NCBI GenBank assembly: GCA_030372985.1
Contig: JAUCQB010000123.1
Coordinates: 1 to 45,075, forward strand
Direction: 5' to 3'
Origin: Phycisphaerae bacterium
GTDB taxonomy: Bacteria > Planctomycetota > Phycisphaerae > UBA1845 > PWPN01
DNA length: 45,075 nt
Positions 1 through 8,842 of the stretch are shown here, in pieces. The notes beneath the pieces are model-generated. The model was given only the letters and a program-made list of their open reading frames with translations, was not told the origin of the DNA and made no database searches. The stretch's first letter is position 1. Each line of letters opens with the position of its first letter. The position numbers were made by a program, and so were the translations under genes.

Positions 1-418
1 CAGGCGTGGCAGGGACGTCCTGGTACAGGTGCCCGGTAGCGGCGCCATTGGCGGCGCTTCCCGAGAAGGCCTTGAAGAACACACCGCCGTCGGGACCGTT
101 AAAACCGTCGGGAAATGGAGGATTCAGAAGGCCGTCTGTCGTCACCGGAGTCGGCGAGGGGCCCGCCCACGGCTCGGATGACATCTCGTCCTCGTAGGGC
201 CCAGTCAGCGCCCTGAATCCCTCGTTCACCCAATGATCCGGCTTCGGCAGAAAGAACCCGGGAACAATTTCCACCGCGTGAGTCCGATCGAGATTGCCAT
301 TCACCAGGAGGTTCGCGTGGGCCGGGCGTAACGTGAAAGCCAAGACGGCCCCCAAAGCCAGTTGTGTAGTTGGGATTGCCGCAACAAGCGACACGAGCGA
401 GCCAAGACCGGTTTTCAT
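1..418 (-). CDS. Secreted hypothetical protein, 5' part only
   Basis: An open frame runs from an ATG at 418 to the left edge of the window without a stop, so the gene is cut by the edge. A GGGAGAG ribosome-binding site lies just upstream of the ATG. The first ~37 residues form a long export signal (MKTGLGSLVSLVAAIP, then ALGAVLAF, ending near RPAHA). The mature part begins NLLVNGNLD, a start common in planctomycete secreted proteins that begin with a carbohydrate-binding-like jelly-roll, and is rich in Gly, Pro and Asp. The visible 139 residues end in HLYQDVPATP. Function is unknown; a C-terminal sorting or dockerin domain could lie beyond the edge. Confidence 0.75.
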   Translation of the reverse strand, partial: MKTGLGSLVSLVAAIPTTQLALGAVLAFTLRPAHANLLVNGNLDRTHAVEIVPGFFLPKPDHWVNEGFRALTGPYEDEMSSEPWAGPSPTPVTTDGLLNPPFPDGFNGPDGGVFFKAFSGSAANGAATGHLYQDVPATP

Positions 419-689
419 GTTCTCTCCCTGATTGGAGGCCTGCCGTCCTGCCAGCCAACGCGGCCGAGCTGAAAGACGTTAGTTGGCAACTCTAGGTCTC
501 TCGCCACGAATTGACGCACAGTCGGTCGGAAAATGGCGTGTTTAGATCCACCCCGGAGATGACCCGTGCGGCCTGCGGACGCGCCCGCCACCGGTACATC
601 ATGCTCGGTTTTCAGGCGCTGTGGGAAACGGCCAGACAGTCGGCCAAACCACCGCGAACACTGGACCTCGGACAAGACCGACGCCTGGG
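419..689. other. Gene-free stretch upstream of the first gene
   Basis: This is the 5' flank of the partial secreted gene. Apart from the ribosome-binding site next to 418 I find no convincing promoter, RNA or small gene. The frames open here on both strands have no recognisable product. Together with 690-952 it forms a gap of about 530 bases whose only recognisable content is the comM-like fragment described next. Confidence 0.5.
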
Positions 690-838
690 CCTGTCAGCAG
701 GATGTCATGCCCGCCGGCGGCGGCTGCGGTGACCGCCCGCTTGACCGACTCCCGGCCGCCGACGGAGTGGGGGCGGGCGGCCGAGGCTGCGGGGCGCCAG
801 CCTGTCTCGGATGTGCCGTCGTCGGCTGGGTAAGGCAA
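690..838 (-). pseudogene. Decayed comM/yifB (Mg-chelatase-like ATPase) fragment, copy A
   Basis: Read on the minus strand, the frame contains PHSVGGRESVKRAV followed by AAAAGGHDILLTGPGVG. This matches the block before and through the Walker A of the ComM/YifB AAA+ family (typically RGQExVKRALxIAAAGGHNxLMxGPPGSGKT). The Walker A is already ruined (GPGVGLVRG instead of GPPGxGKT) and nothing of the family follows. It is therefore a remnant of a competence-related, helicase-like ATPase gene. A nearly identical block occurs at 4150-4240, on the other side of the PQQ/PKD gene. The assignment rests on motif recognition only. Confidence 0.55.
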
Positions 839-952
839 CTCTCCGCGCAGACCCGGCCCATGCTCATGCTGAACCGTCCCGGACCCGCCGTTTGGGCAAC
901 TGCGTCCGGGCGATCAGCGACGTCCAGCCCCTGCATACCGCGTTTCCGCCGC

Positions 953-3775
953 TCACTGGCCGGCCAAGTCATTGACCGGCGGCTTGCCGGACTTGTCATG
1001 AGGCACGCCCACGTACCCCGTTGCCAAGGTGACGTTACCCGCCCCGTCGACGATCTCAAAGGTAACGCTGTACACTCTGCCGTTACCCTTGCCCTGCCGC
1101 TCAGCCCGCACCTTGAAGGAGCCGTCCCCCTGGATAACGATATCCTTGGTGGTATTGTCGTCGCCGATTTCCGGCTCATCGCTGTAGATCGAGATGATCC
1201 TGCCTGCGGCATTGACATCCAGCACATCACTGCAGTTATCAACAGCGCTGACCACAAAGTCGGAAAGGTTGAATTCGTGATACTTGTGATTCGGCGGCCA
1301 GATCTCCAGCATCGCTCCCAGTACGAGAACAGGTTCCATATTGTCCTTGACCGTTATGAACACCTCGTCCGGCTCAGAATCGTATGTGCCATCATTGACG
1401 ATCAAGGTAAACACATGGTCGCCCAAACCAAGCCCGGCCTCGATCTCCACACCTTCACCAAACAACTGGCCTTCGTAATACCAGCGATACGTCAGCTCGT
1501 CGCCATCGGCGTCCGACGATCCTGAGCCGTTCAGGATCGCGATGGCCGTGCAATCCGATCCTGCATCAACCTCCTGATCTTCTCCCGCATCCGCGACCGG
1601 CGGGGTGGCCGGCACCACCGTGGGAGCAGAAACAGCGGTCAGGCGGCCGCTGCTGTCGGCGATGTACAGCCTGCCATCACTGAGAGCCATGTATCCGCTC
1701 AACGAACACTGCCAATCCACCTGCATGGTGTCCAGCGCAATTGCATAGGTCTTGGATTGCGAGCGAGCAATGATATGCGAGTCGGTAATGATCATGGCGT
1801 CGTAGAAGCTGTCCGGAATATCGACGGTATGAAGAAGATTTCCAGTCGCTTCGTCACGAATATCGATGTTGCCGTCGTTGATGGCATAAACGCTGCCCTT
1901 GGCGACCGATACTTGACCGGTGAACCGTTGTTCAATCTGGTAGGCGATCCTCCGGCTGCCGACATCGAAATTGATCAGTCGACCGTCGTGAATGGCCAGA
2001 ACGTTGCCTCGTCCGCCGATGACCGGGGCCAGGTTCATGCTCCAGCCGTCCCAGTCAAAAGCGGGATCCAGGATCTCGAATGCCAGGCTGCCGGTCAGGC
2101 GATCGATGACATACAGGCCGGGCGAATACTCCCCCAGATAGGCATATGCATACTGTTCGTCGACAGCCGGAGTCCAATCGTCGTATTGGGGCAAGCCAAT
2201 AAACCAGTCCTGATGACCGGAATAGGCATCGAAACAGTATGCCCCGCCATAATAGCCGCCGTTGATGTATACCTTGCCGTCGTAGAGGGTGGGGGCGTAG
2301 TAATCTTGCCACTGCGCCGAATGGGGCACTTTGAAAACCTGCTCGCCCGATTCGGCGTCGTATGCTCTCAGCCAGGTGTCGTTGCCATGATTACCGGTTT
2401 GAAAATAGACCATGCCGTTCGCATAACTCGGGAAGGATCCATGGCCATAGCTTCCCAGTAACTCTGTCCAGAGCACAACACCTGTATGGCCATCGACCAC
2501 ATCGATCCGTTTGCCTTTCCCGGAAGTGAACACCTTCCCTGCGGCGGCAGTGATGCGGTTCAAGGCAGTACCCGCGCCGATCGTCGTCTGCCATAACTGG
2601 GTGAACTCGCCTTCCTCCAATTCAACAGGCAGGTAACCATCATGCCGTTCGTTGGCCTGGTACATGGGCCAACCGATATCCGTTGTGGCCGAATCGATAT
2701 CGACAACCGTAATGGTTTTCTGCGCGGATTTCTCGATCCCCTGGTCGGTATAGGCAACGTACACCGTCAACTCAGTATCCTGCTCAACGGGACCGATCTG
2801 CAGTTTGCCGGGAGAGATGAATGAAGCGACATCGGGATCGGAGCATGACCATTGCGAGTCGGCGGTAACCAGCCTCTGGATGTCAGGTTCGAATGTGGCC
2901 AGAGCGGAGTACGAAACCACGGCGTCTTCGGGCACCATCGGCGGGCCGACGAGGGCAACGTCGAGGAGTGGCGGAGAATAGACCACGTCAGTCAAATCGA
3001 TGATACCACTGTAGGTGAAAGTAAAGGAGGTATCAAAGAGTCCGGAAGAAAACGTCGCTGCCCCCCTGAGGCCGTACGAGATTCGAAACCTGACCACACT
3101 GCCCGGTATGGCCGTCAGGTAATTGAAACGTGAATCCGTGTAGTTGGCCGGCTGATCGCTGATGATCAGGGCTTGACCTTTAAGCATTCCCTGTTGAGAT
3201 CCCGCTTGTGCAACAATCACCAGCGGACCATCCACGTGAAGCTCGAAATTCGCAGAATGACTTCCGCTGTCATAGTCAGTCTTCCTCATGAAAAGATCAT
3301 GATGTGTGAAATGGAAGCGGAGAGTGGATCCGTCTGTTTCCATTCGCTCGAACTGCATTCTTCCATAACTGGCGGAGCCTGCACCACTGGACCACGAGGA
3401 ACCGTCGCTGAGCTGATAAGTGGTGACCCGTTCGCCGATGATCATTCCGTAAGACGGCGAATAGCTTTCATAGTAATACGAAGCCAGATTGATCTTATCA
3501 ATGGTATGGGGGCTGACCTCGGCAGGCAGTTCCGCCGCTGCAACGCCTCTTTGCATGGCAGGTGGAGAAAAAAGATCATACCCCGGCTCGGCCAGAGGCG
3601 GATCGGACGCACGGACTGTCTCGGATATCAGTTGGCCCGTGGCATCGATCGTGCCGATTAGGTTTCCCGCGGCATCGTAAAGAGGCGTGCATGCCGTCTC
3701 GTCATGTGCGTGGCCGATAGAACACCAGAGCGCACACAGACAGAAGAATGCGATAGAAGCTGTGAACGGTTTCAT
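953..3775 (-). CDS. Secreted PQQ-like beta-propeller protein with PKD domain
   Basis: The start is the ATG at 3775, preceded by AGGAGAG; an upstream in-frame start would bury the signal peptide MKPFTASIAFFCLCALWC. The 940-residue product has four parts. Residues ~1-24 are the signal. Residues ~25-360 are beta-rich and end in a bacterial Ig-like stretch (WSCSDPDVASF). Residues ~366-715 form a PQQ-like propeller (WPMYQANERHDG, repeated blades such as GKVYINGGYYGGAYCFDAYSG). Residues ~725-810 are a PKD domain (PVADAGEDQEVDAG, GSSDADGDELTYRW), followed by a C-terminal beta domain (IWPPNHKYHEFNL, VDNCSD). These parts suggest an extracellular binding or scaffold protein rather than a quinoprotein dehydrogenase, because no catalytic signature is visible. 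The gene stands alone, flanked on both sides by comM-like fragments. Confidence 0.85.
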   Translation of the reverse strand: MKPFTASIAFFCLCALWCSIGHAHDETACTPLYDAAGNLIGTIDATGQLISETVRASDPPLAEPGYDLFSPPAMQRGVAAAELPAEVSPHTIDKINLASYYYESYSPSYGMIIGERVTTYQLSDGSSWSSGAGSASYGRMQFERMETDGSTLRFHFTHHDLFMRKTDYDSGSHSANFELHVDGPLVIVAQAGSQQGMLKGQALIISDQPANYTDSRFNYLTAIPGSVVRFRISYGLRGAATFSSGLFDTSFTFTYSGIIDLTDVVYSPPLLDVALVGPPMVPEDAVVSYSALATFEPDIQRLVTADSQWSCSDPDVASFISPGKLQIGPVEQDTELTVYVAYTDQGIEKSAQKTITVVDIDSATTDIGWPMYQANERHDGYLPVELEEGEFTQLWQTTIGAGTALNRITAAAGKVFTSGKGKRIDVVDGHTGVVLWTELLGSYGHGSFPSYANGMVYFQTGNHGNDTWLRAYDAESGEQVFKVPHSAQWQDYYAPTLYDGKVYINGGYYGGAYCFDAYSGHQDWFIGLPQYDDWTPAVDEQYAYAYLGEYSPGLYVIDRLTGSLAFEILDPAFDWDGWSMNLAPVIGGRGNVLAIHDGRLINFDVGSRRIAYQIEQRFTGQVSVAKGSVYAINDGNIDIRDEATGNLLHTVDIPDSFYDAMIITDSHIIARSQSKTYAIALDTMQVDWQCSLSGYMALSDGRLYIADSSGRLTAVSAPTVVPATPPVADAGEDQEVDAGSDCTAIAILNGSGSSDADGDELTYRWYYEGQLFGEGVEIEAGLGLGDHVFTLIVNDGTYDSEPDEVFITVKDNMEPVLVLGAMLEIWPPNHKYHEFNLSDFVVSAVDNCSDVLDVNAAGRIISIYSDEPEIGDDNTTKDIVIQGDGSFKVRAERQGKGNGRVYSVTFEIVDGAGNVTLATGYVGVPHDKSGKPPVNDLAGQ

Positions 3776-4149
3776 CTTGCTCTCCTTTCCAGCACTTGAC
3801 CTCGGATGTCCCAGATAGAAACCAGCAGCGATGTCGCCGAGTTGTTTGGCCATGGTACGGCTCGCCTCGATGGGGTCACTGGCATTCTACCACCGAATGC
3901 CGCCAGGCGAAAGTCGGTTGTGGTCGCCCAGCCCGCGGGGCGGAGGACAGGTATCTCGTGGTCAGAGTCATTCTGGTATGGAAAGCAGAACCGGCTCTGC
4001 AAAAACCTTCCTGCAGGACTTGCATGCCGTGTTTCGGGTATGACCTGAGTGACGCACTGGCATTCTAGTACTCAGGAATTGCCTATTCCGCCTGCAAGGT
4101 TTTGTGACTTCATCAGTTACATGTGCTGCTGGCGCTTGCCCCTGACGTC
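3776..4149. repeat. Gene-free stretch with a 13-bp direct repeat
   Basis: No gene is visible. The 13-mer CACTGGCATTCTA occurs at 3877-3889 and again at 4055-4067. The first copy is part of a small hairpin (GGCATTC at 3881-3887 pairing with GAATGCC about 7 bases later). This region is the 5' flank of the PQQ/PKD gene, so the repeats could be regulatory, but no clear -10/-35 pair was found and chance is possible. Confidence 0.35.
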
Positions 4150-4371
4150 AGAATGTTGTGTCCGCCGGCGGCGGCGACGGTGACCGCCCGCTTGACCGAT
4201 TCCTGGCCGCCGACGGAGTGGGGGCGGGGGAACGGAGGCCGGCGTCTGGCGGGGAGTGGAATGTCGACGATGGCCGCCTTCTCGAACCCCCGCTCGGCGC
4301 GGTCCACCTCGACCTCGCAGGCCGAGGCCTCAATCCCGATCAAAGCAACGCCGTGTCATCTGAGAGAGCAT
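4150..4371 (-). pseudogene. comM/yifB 5' fragment with frameshift and deletion, copy B
   Basis: The minus strand shows LIGIEASACEVEVDRAERGF and then AAIVDIP, the signature N-terminus of ComM/YifB (xIGIEAxxVEVEVD...IVGLP). Ten to twelve codons upstream is an ATG-CTC at 4371 in another frame, as expected for the native ML- start, so there is a one-base frameshift before ALIGIEA. After IVDIP about 150-200 residues of the family are missing, and the sequence jumps to PHSVGGQESVKRAVTVAAAG, the block just before Walker A, then degenerates. It is a pseudogene with a frameshift and an internal deletion. Copy A (690-838) shares the PHSVGGxESVKRAV block at about 90 percent by eye. Confidence 0.6.
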
Positions 4372-4502
4372 GGCTGCGTTGCATGCCAGTTCCCGAAGCC
4401 GCCAGGCGGCCGGTGGCATCGTGAGGCTCGGGGTTGGCCACTCGGACGGGCGCTGTGGATTTCACAGGGCCGAATCAGACACTCAACCAGGAGGCGAAAC
4501 CT

Positions 4503-4967
4503 TTAGTTCGCGCAGGTCGGATCGGCCGGAACGTTCTCGCCGCTGTAGCATCTCTGGAAGATGGCGAAATCGGCCTGGTCAACGTCGTCGTCTCGGTCGA
4601 GGTCTTCTCCGCTGCAGCCACTGCCCAACGGCACCGCCGGACCGGAACTGCACGTGGTGAAGACGTCGAGGTCGGCTGAGTCCACGTCGCAGTCGCCGTC
4701 GAAGTCGGCCTGCACCGGAAGGCACGGCGGCATGGCCCAGAATCCACCCGTCAGACTGTAGCTCCCGCCCGACAAGGGACCGACGCCCGCATCGGGCTGC
4801 CCGATCGTTCCCGAGAGCGAGTAGATTCCGCCGGCGCTGTTGATCCTCCCACCGCCGTCGATCGTGGACCAACTGATCGCGTACTGGTTCGCAGCCCAGA
4901 CGGCGGAGACGCCGAGGACCACCGGAAGAAACGCCACAAGAACAACGCGACGAATATGTCTGCTCAT
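4503..4967 (-). CDS. Secreted protein with C-terminal dockerin-like repeats
   Basis: The ATG at 4967 follows GAGGTG. The product is 154 residues. The signal peptide MSRHIRRVVLVAFLPVVLGV ends near AVWA. A module with GGRINSAGGIYSLSGTIGQP and GGSYSLTGGFW follows; it is very common in planctomycete exported proteins. The C-terminus carries two calcium-loop repeats, ADFDGDCDVDSADLDVF and EDLDRDDDVDQADFAIF, typical of type I dockerin/EF-hand-like segments. It is the last gene of an apparent operon behind the C10 peptidase (106-base gap) and the fibre-like protein. It probably lies on the cell surface or in an extracellular complex; no cohesin is visible in the window. Confidence 0.82.
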   Translation of the reverse strand: MSRHIRRVVLVAFLPVVLGVSAVWAANQYAISWSTIDGGGRINSAGGIYSLSGTIGQPDAGVGPLSGGSYSLTGGFWAMPPCLPVQADFDGDCDVDSADLDVFTTCSSGPAVPLGSGCSGEDLDRDDDVDQADFAIFQRCYSGENVPADPTCAN

Positions 4968-5073
4968 TGATTCACCTCTTGCCGTTCCCGGCCGCGCCGG
5001 CCGTCCGCGTGCAGGATCCCTCTTGCTCCGTTTTGCCTCCGTTGATTTCTCACGGGGCACCGCCCGCTTGCGC

Positions 5074-6615
5074 TCAGTAGAGCACCATCTCCCCTCCACC
5101 GCGAATCTTCATCGCACCGTCCGTGATGCGGATGTGGACCACGCCCGCCGGAGCCCCGTGATAGAACTCGCTGATGTCGCCAGGGGCTCCGTTGAACGCG
5201 ATGGCGTCGGTCCCGCCCGAAACGCCCGTGCATTGAACCCACAAGCCCGGCTTCAGATACTGGAACGAGTGCCCGGCGGCGAAGGTTGCGTTCGCCCCGC
5301 CGGTGTCCCGGTCGAAGTAGCGGGTCGGCTTGTCAAAGTGGACGCCCGGCGAACCCGGTTTGGAGAAGGTGCCCGAGAGCGTCTCCCCCAGGAAGACGTC
5401 CGGGAGTATGGTCCGGATCATGGCCTCCTCCGAAGCGTCGCCGTCCGGCCATACGTCCCAGGCATACCACGTGTTGTCCGAAGCGGTCCATCCGTAGTTC
5501 ATGTGCACCATGGCCGTGGACACGCCGCCGGTCATCTGCACATCCCAGCCGTCGGCCACGAAAGCATGACCCGGAATCCTGTACACCACCGGCCGGTTGA
5601 CAGTGAACTGCCCCATGAGCATGTCCCACCATTGGGTACCCGAATACTCTGATCGCCACTTGACGTTGCAGTCGCCGTAATAACGGCGGTTTTCGAAGAC
5701 CTGCTCCAGGTCCTCGGTCACGGCGGCAGACCCGCTGCACCCGTAATCCATGCTCACAGAATTCCCGACCGAGCGGCAGGCGGCGGCCACGCAGGCAATC
5801 GGGACCGGGGACGAGTTGATGTCCACCCAATCGGGCATGGTCGTCCAGCGATACGCGTCCACGTAGTCGCCATCCGAGTTGCACGGCGGCCAGTTCCAGT
5901 ACCGCAGGATCTGGACGCCGGCGATGGCCACACAGCCCACCCGGGCGTTCGTGTTGTAGCCGTAGTACGGATAGCCGGACCAGTCGCAGCCCAGGTCGGG
6001 GCACTGATCGTTGTACGGCGGCCGCTGATTCCACTGGCTGGTGACCAGGAACTCACCCTGCCGATAGTACATGCCCTTCTGGGAACCGTTGGCTCGCAGC
6101 TTCCTCGGTTCGAAATGAAAGCCTGCCTTGTCGGTCGCGGCCATCCAGGCCGGCCGATAGTCGGTGCGAACGACATCCAGCCAATTCGCCGGGGTGGCTG
6201 CTTCCGGCCGTTTCTTGCTTCGCGATTCGACGACCTGCAACATCCTCTCCATACGATTCTTGATCACATCGACAAGCCCTCCGTCCAACGTGGGGTCCAG
6301 GTCGCTCGTTGCCGAGTACGCCTTGATGGGCGGAAGTTCCTTGTACAGACAGCAGATGACATATCCCTGCGGCTTGATCCGGCAGAAGTAGCCGATCACA
6401 CGGTCTCCGCGTTTGAACGTCTCCACGTCGGCCACCCGCGGCTCCAGCGATCCGCCCCAACTGCCGTCCCTCTCCACCACCGCCCGGGCGAAGTTCTTGG
6501 CCACCTGCCGGGCCTCACCCATGTTGGCCGTCTCAGCCCCGACCCGGACGGCCAGAGCCAGCACGGCTACAAGCATTAGCCCGGTTGCTCTTATCGCTTT
6601 TTTCTCGGTTCTCAT
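5074..6615 (-). CDS. Exported C10-family (streptopain-like) cysteine peptidase
   Basis: I chose the ATG at 6615 because GGAGG sits 8 bases upstream, inside the codons of a longer in-frame start. The product has 513 residues: signal peptide 1-27, a pro-region ~28-180 of the Spi/streptopain type (ARQVAKNFARAV, GYFCRIKPQGYVICC), then the peptidase. The likely catalytic residues are Cys228 in VGCVAIAGVQILRYW and His350 in PGHAFVADGWD; HMNYGW at ~371-376 matches the conserved Asn/Trp block. A ~110-residue beta-rich tail follows. Family members are secreted zymogens that cleave proteins after self-maturation. The gene starts 30 bases after the fibre-like protein and is probably co-transcribed with it. 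Confidence 0.88.
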   Translation of the reverse strand: MRTEKKAIRATGLMLVAVLALAVRVGAETANMGEARQVAKNFARAVVERDGSWGGSLEPRVADVETFKRGDRVIGYFCRIKPQGYVICCLYKELPPIKAYSATSDLDPTLDGGLVDVIKNRMERMLQVVESRSKKRPEAATPANWLDVVRTDYRPAWMAATDKAGFHFEPRKLRANGSQKGMYYRQGEFLVTSQWNQRPPYNDQCPDLGCDWSGYPYYGYNTNARVGCVAIAGVQILRYWNWPPCNSDGDYVDAYRWTTMPDWVDINSSPVPIACVAAACRSVGNSVSMDYGCSGSAAVTEDLEQVFENRRYYGDCNVKWRSEYSGTQWWDMLMGQFTVNRPVVYRIPGHAFVADGWDVQMTGGVSTAMVHMNYGWTASDNTWYAWDVWPDGDASEEAMIRTILPDVFLGETLSGTFSKPGSPGVHFDKPTRYFDRDTGGANATFAAGHSFQYLKPGLWVQCTGVSGGTDAIAFNGAPGDISEFYHGAPAGVVHIRITDGAMKIRGGGEMVLY

Positions 6616-6645
6616 GGTGATCGCCTCCATTGCTCGATGCCGACT

Positions 6646-8442
6646 CTACTGAAGGGTCACAAGAACCAGGATCTGCCCTTTTCTGCCCTTGGGCAGAGCC
6701 TCCATCGCTTTGCCAAGGACCGCGCCCTGGGCACGCTGATGATCACCAACCGCCATGGCGTACCCTCGCGTGGACGAGGTGGTCAGCAGGTCGCCGACCT
6801 CGACGGCCGTCTCGGTGGCGTCCACGTTGCAGTACACTCTCCCTGCCAGGGCCACGTCGTGATCGTACTGGCCCGCGCCCAGTCGGACACCCGAGCCCAG
6901 CCCGTTGGCCCCCGCCACAATACCGGCCACCTTGCGGTCATATGCCTTGTCGCTGATAGTCAGTTGGCCGGGGTGTCGGGGATCCAGAATCAGGACCGTT
7001 CCGGGGGCAAACTTCGCGCCACCGGCCACCTCAAAGCCCTCCGCATAGTCAAGCCCCTTGCCCAGTTCGATCACTTTGTTGGTCGTCCCGTATTCGTAGA
7101 TGATCACGTTCCCGTAAAAGTCCGCCGCCCCGGTCGATCCCTTGGCGATCAAGCCCTTTCCGATCGTTGAGGTGAGTTCGGCGCTGGCGGCGAGCAACCC
7201 TCCATCCGCCTTGATTCCTCCGGCGACGTGAAGCCTCTCGCTCGGGCTGGACGTGCCGATCCCCACGTTGCCATCGCAGAACAGACTGTCCGAGAAGTAA
7301 CCCCGACCCGAGAAGTAACCCGCATAACCACCGGAGTTGGCCGAGCCGTAGATGCCGAAGCCGCCCGTGGACGTGTTCTGGCCGACGACTCCGATTCCCG
7401 AGATGCTTGCCGTCGTACCCAGGACGCCAATGGCCTGCCCCGAGGTGGCCGTGGCCTCGCCATAGACTCCCCTGCCCGCCGGGCTGGCGGTTGAACCCTT
7501 CACGCCACACGCCGAGCCGGTCCCCGCCGTGTTCTTCCCGGACACGCCCGCCCCATCGAGACTGGCTGATTCGCCGTACACACCGAAGTTCACGCCGGTC
7601 GCGGAGGTCGCTTTGCCGTGTACCCCCTGCCCGGCGGCGCCCGCGGCGATGCCTCTCACGCCATAGCTGCTTGCCCCACTCCCGTGTCCATACACACCCG
7701 CCAGACCAATGCTCGTGCCTTTCACTCCGAAAGAACCGCCGCCCGTGTCGTCGCCCTCGACGGCGGCATGAGCCGATGAACCTCCGCTGTAGGTGGCCTG
7801 CAGCCCGCCCAGCGTTCCATCAACCACCAGGCCGTAGTTTGACGCGGCGCCGTGAATGGTGAGCGTCCCGTTCATCGTGTCGCTCTGGGTCTTGCTGAGG
7901 TACTTGTTGCCCAAGGCGGTCGTGCCTTCAAAGAGCTGAGTGGCTACGCCCGATCGTCCATAGTCGCTGGCCACACTCGTAAACGCGCTGGCGTGCTGGC
8001 CGTCGAGCGTGTCGGCGTTGGCCGCTGCGACCGCTTGTTGTGCACCGAAAGCGTACGGTACGCCCAAGATGGGCTGACGGCCGGCCAGTACCGTGTAGGG
8101 ATCGCTGCTGCCGTAAGGCCGGATCTCAACTTGAAGGTAGAGGTTCTGCGAACTGAATAGGGCGTCGATAAAGTTCTGCGGGGCCAGGTACACACTTGTC
8201 GTGAACAAGCCCTGTTCCGCCGTCGCGCGCCCTTGATAGACATCGCCCACTTGAGAACCGCCGGTCGCGGCGTTGAACAGCTTGAACTGGATGTCATACT
8301 GGGCGTTGGCTGGAACCGAGTTCTCCGTCAGACGACCCTGGTACGTGAAACCGTTTTCGAAGTTCACCTGGGCAACTGCCGGACCGGCAAACGCGAATGC
8401 CAGGGCGAAAGCGGACAGAGCGACACTACGCGCCTGTAACAT
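6646..8442 (-). CDS. Secreted tail-fibre-like repeat protein
   Basis: The ATG at 8442 follows AAGGGAG; the longer frame is unlikely because the signal peptide starts here (MLQARSVALSAFALAFAFAG, cleavage near AVAQ). The product has 598 residues. The N-terminal domain, ~26-135, carries FTYQGRLTENSVPANAQYDIQFKLF. An Ala-rich linker and a low-complexity array at ~236-380 follow, with alternating GVYG/GVxG turns every ~12-13 residues. Then come a GNVGIGTSSPSERLHVAG motif at ~391-408, shared with phage fibre and peptidase S74-type proteins, and a compact C-terminal domain. Such proteins are usually large surface fibres. A promoter at 8686-8714 and a hairpin-bearing leader precede it. Confidence 0.8.
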   Translation of the reverse strand: MLQARSVALSAFALAFAFAGPAVAQVNFENGFTYQGRLTENSVPANAQYDIQFKLFNAATGGSQVGDVYQGRATAEQGLFTTSVYLAPQNFIDALFSSQNLYLQVEIRPYGSSDPYTVLAGRQPILGVPYAFGAQQAVAAANADTLDGQHASAFTSVASDYGRSGVATQLFEGTTALGNKYLSKTQSDTMNGTLTIHGAASNYGLVVDGTLGGLQATYSGGSSAHAAVEGDDTGGGSFGVKGTSIGLAGVYGHGSGASSYGVRGIAAGAAGQGVHGKATSATGVNFGVYGESASLDGAGVSGKNTAGTGSACGVKGSTASPAGRGVYGEATATSGQAIGVLGTTASISGIGVVGQNTSTGGFGIYGSANSGGYAGYFSGRGYFSDSLFCDGNVGIGTSSPSERLHVAGGIKADGGLLAASAELTSTIGKGLIAKGSTGAADFYGNVIIYEYGTTNKVIELGKGLDYAEGFEVAGGAKFAPGTVLILDPRHPGQLTISDKAYDRKVAGIVAGANGLGSGVRLGAGQYDHDVALAGRVYCNVDATETAVEVGDLLTTSSTRGYAMAVGDHQRAQGAVLGKAMEALPKGRKGQILVLVTLQ

Positions 8443-8616
8443 GACAACACTCCCTTCGTGGACTTGAAATCGGATACGGGTAAAGTTCCAGAAAACAACG
8501 GACGGGCGATACTTGGCCTCTCCTTCCTCTCCCGCCGTTTCAAGGTCATCGCTTCGAGACGTGAGGAGTCCGAAGCACACCTCAGCAGGACCGCAGACTC
8601 CTTTACCGTGTGGGAT

Positions 8617-8652
8617 GGGCTTCCAGCCCGTTTTTGACCGGCGAGATGCCGG
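8617..8652. repeat. Tandem hairpins in a 5' leader (REP-like)
   Basis: Two short perfect hairpins lie side by side. GGGCT-TCC-AGCCC is at 8617-8629 and CCGGC-GAGAT-GCCGG is at 8638-8652, separated by a T-run. They fall in the transcribed leader of the fibre-like gene (predicted start of transcription near 8679, ATG at 8442). They may be a dispersed palindromic element or an mRNA structure. As a terminator for the ceramidase-like gene the T-run is on the wrong strand. The rest of the 400-base gap (8443-8842) holds only the promoter at 8686-8714. Confidence 0.5.
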
Positions 8653-8685
8653 CCCCGCACGATGATTGTTTCTGCGTTCCCACTC

Positions 8686-8714
8686 AGTATATCGACCAAG
8701 GTGATTGGTGACAA
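8686..8714 (-). promoter_or_regulatory. Sigma70-type promoter of the fibre/C10/dockerin operon
   Basis: On the minus strand TTGTCA (8714-8709), a 17-base spacer and TATACT (8691-8686) form a near-consensus promoter. It points at the gene starting at 8442, giving a leader of about 235 bases that contains the paired hairpins. Confidence 0.65.
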
Positions 8715-8842
8715 CACAATTCTCGAACAGTCCGCCGGCCCTTCGCCATGCAGACCCCACGGCATGCTGATGTGTCGGTGAAGTCAATGCATCTGCTCTG
8801 TAACCGTGATGAGGATCTGATGATAAGATGAGGATGTGTGGA

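Noticed and set aside
566..1525. 319-residue open frame on the plus strand
   Set aside because: It lies mostly opposite the PQQ/PKD gene, which has a signal peptide, a ribosome-binding site and clear domains; the plus-strand product has none.
690..4371. AbaR-type transposon insertion in comM
   Set aside because: No transposase or resistance gene is present, and the two comM fragments repeat the same part of the gene instead of being its two halves.
8617..8652. Terminator for the ceramidase-like gene
   Set aside because: The T-run that follows the first hairpin is on the plus strand, while the gene is on the minus strand; a promoter lies between.
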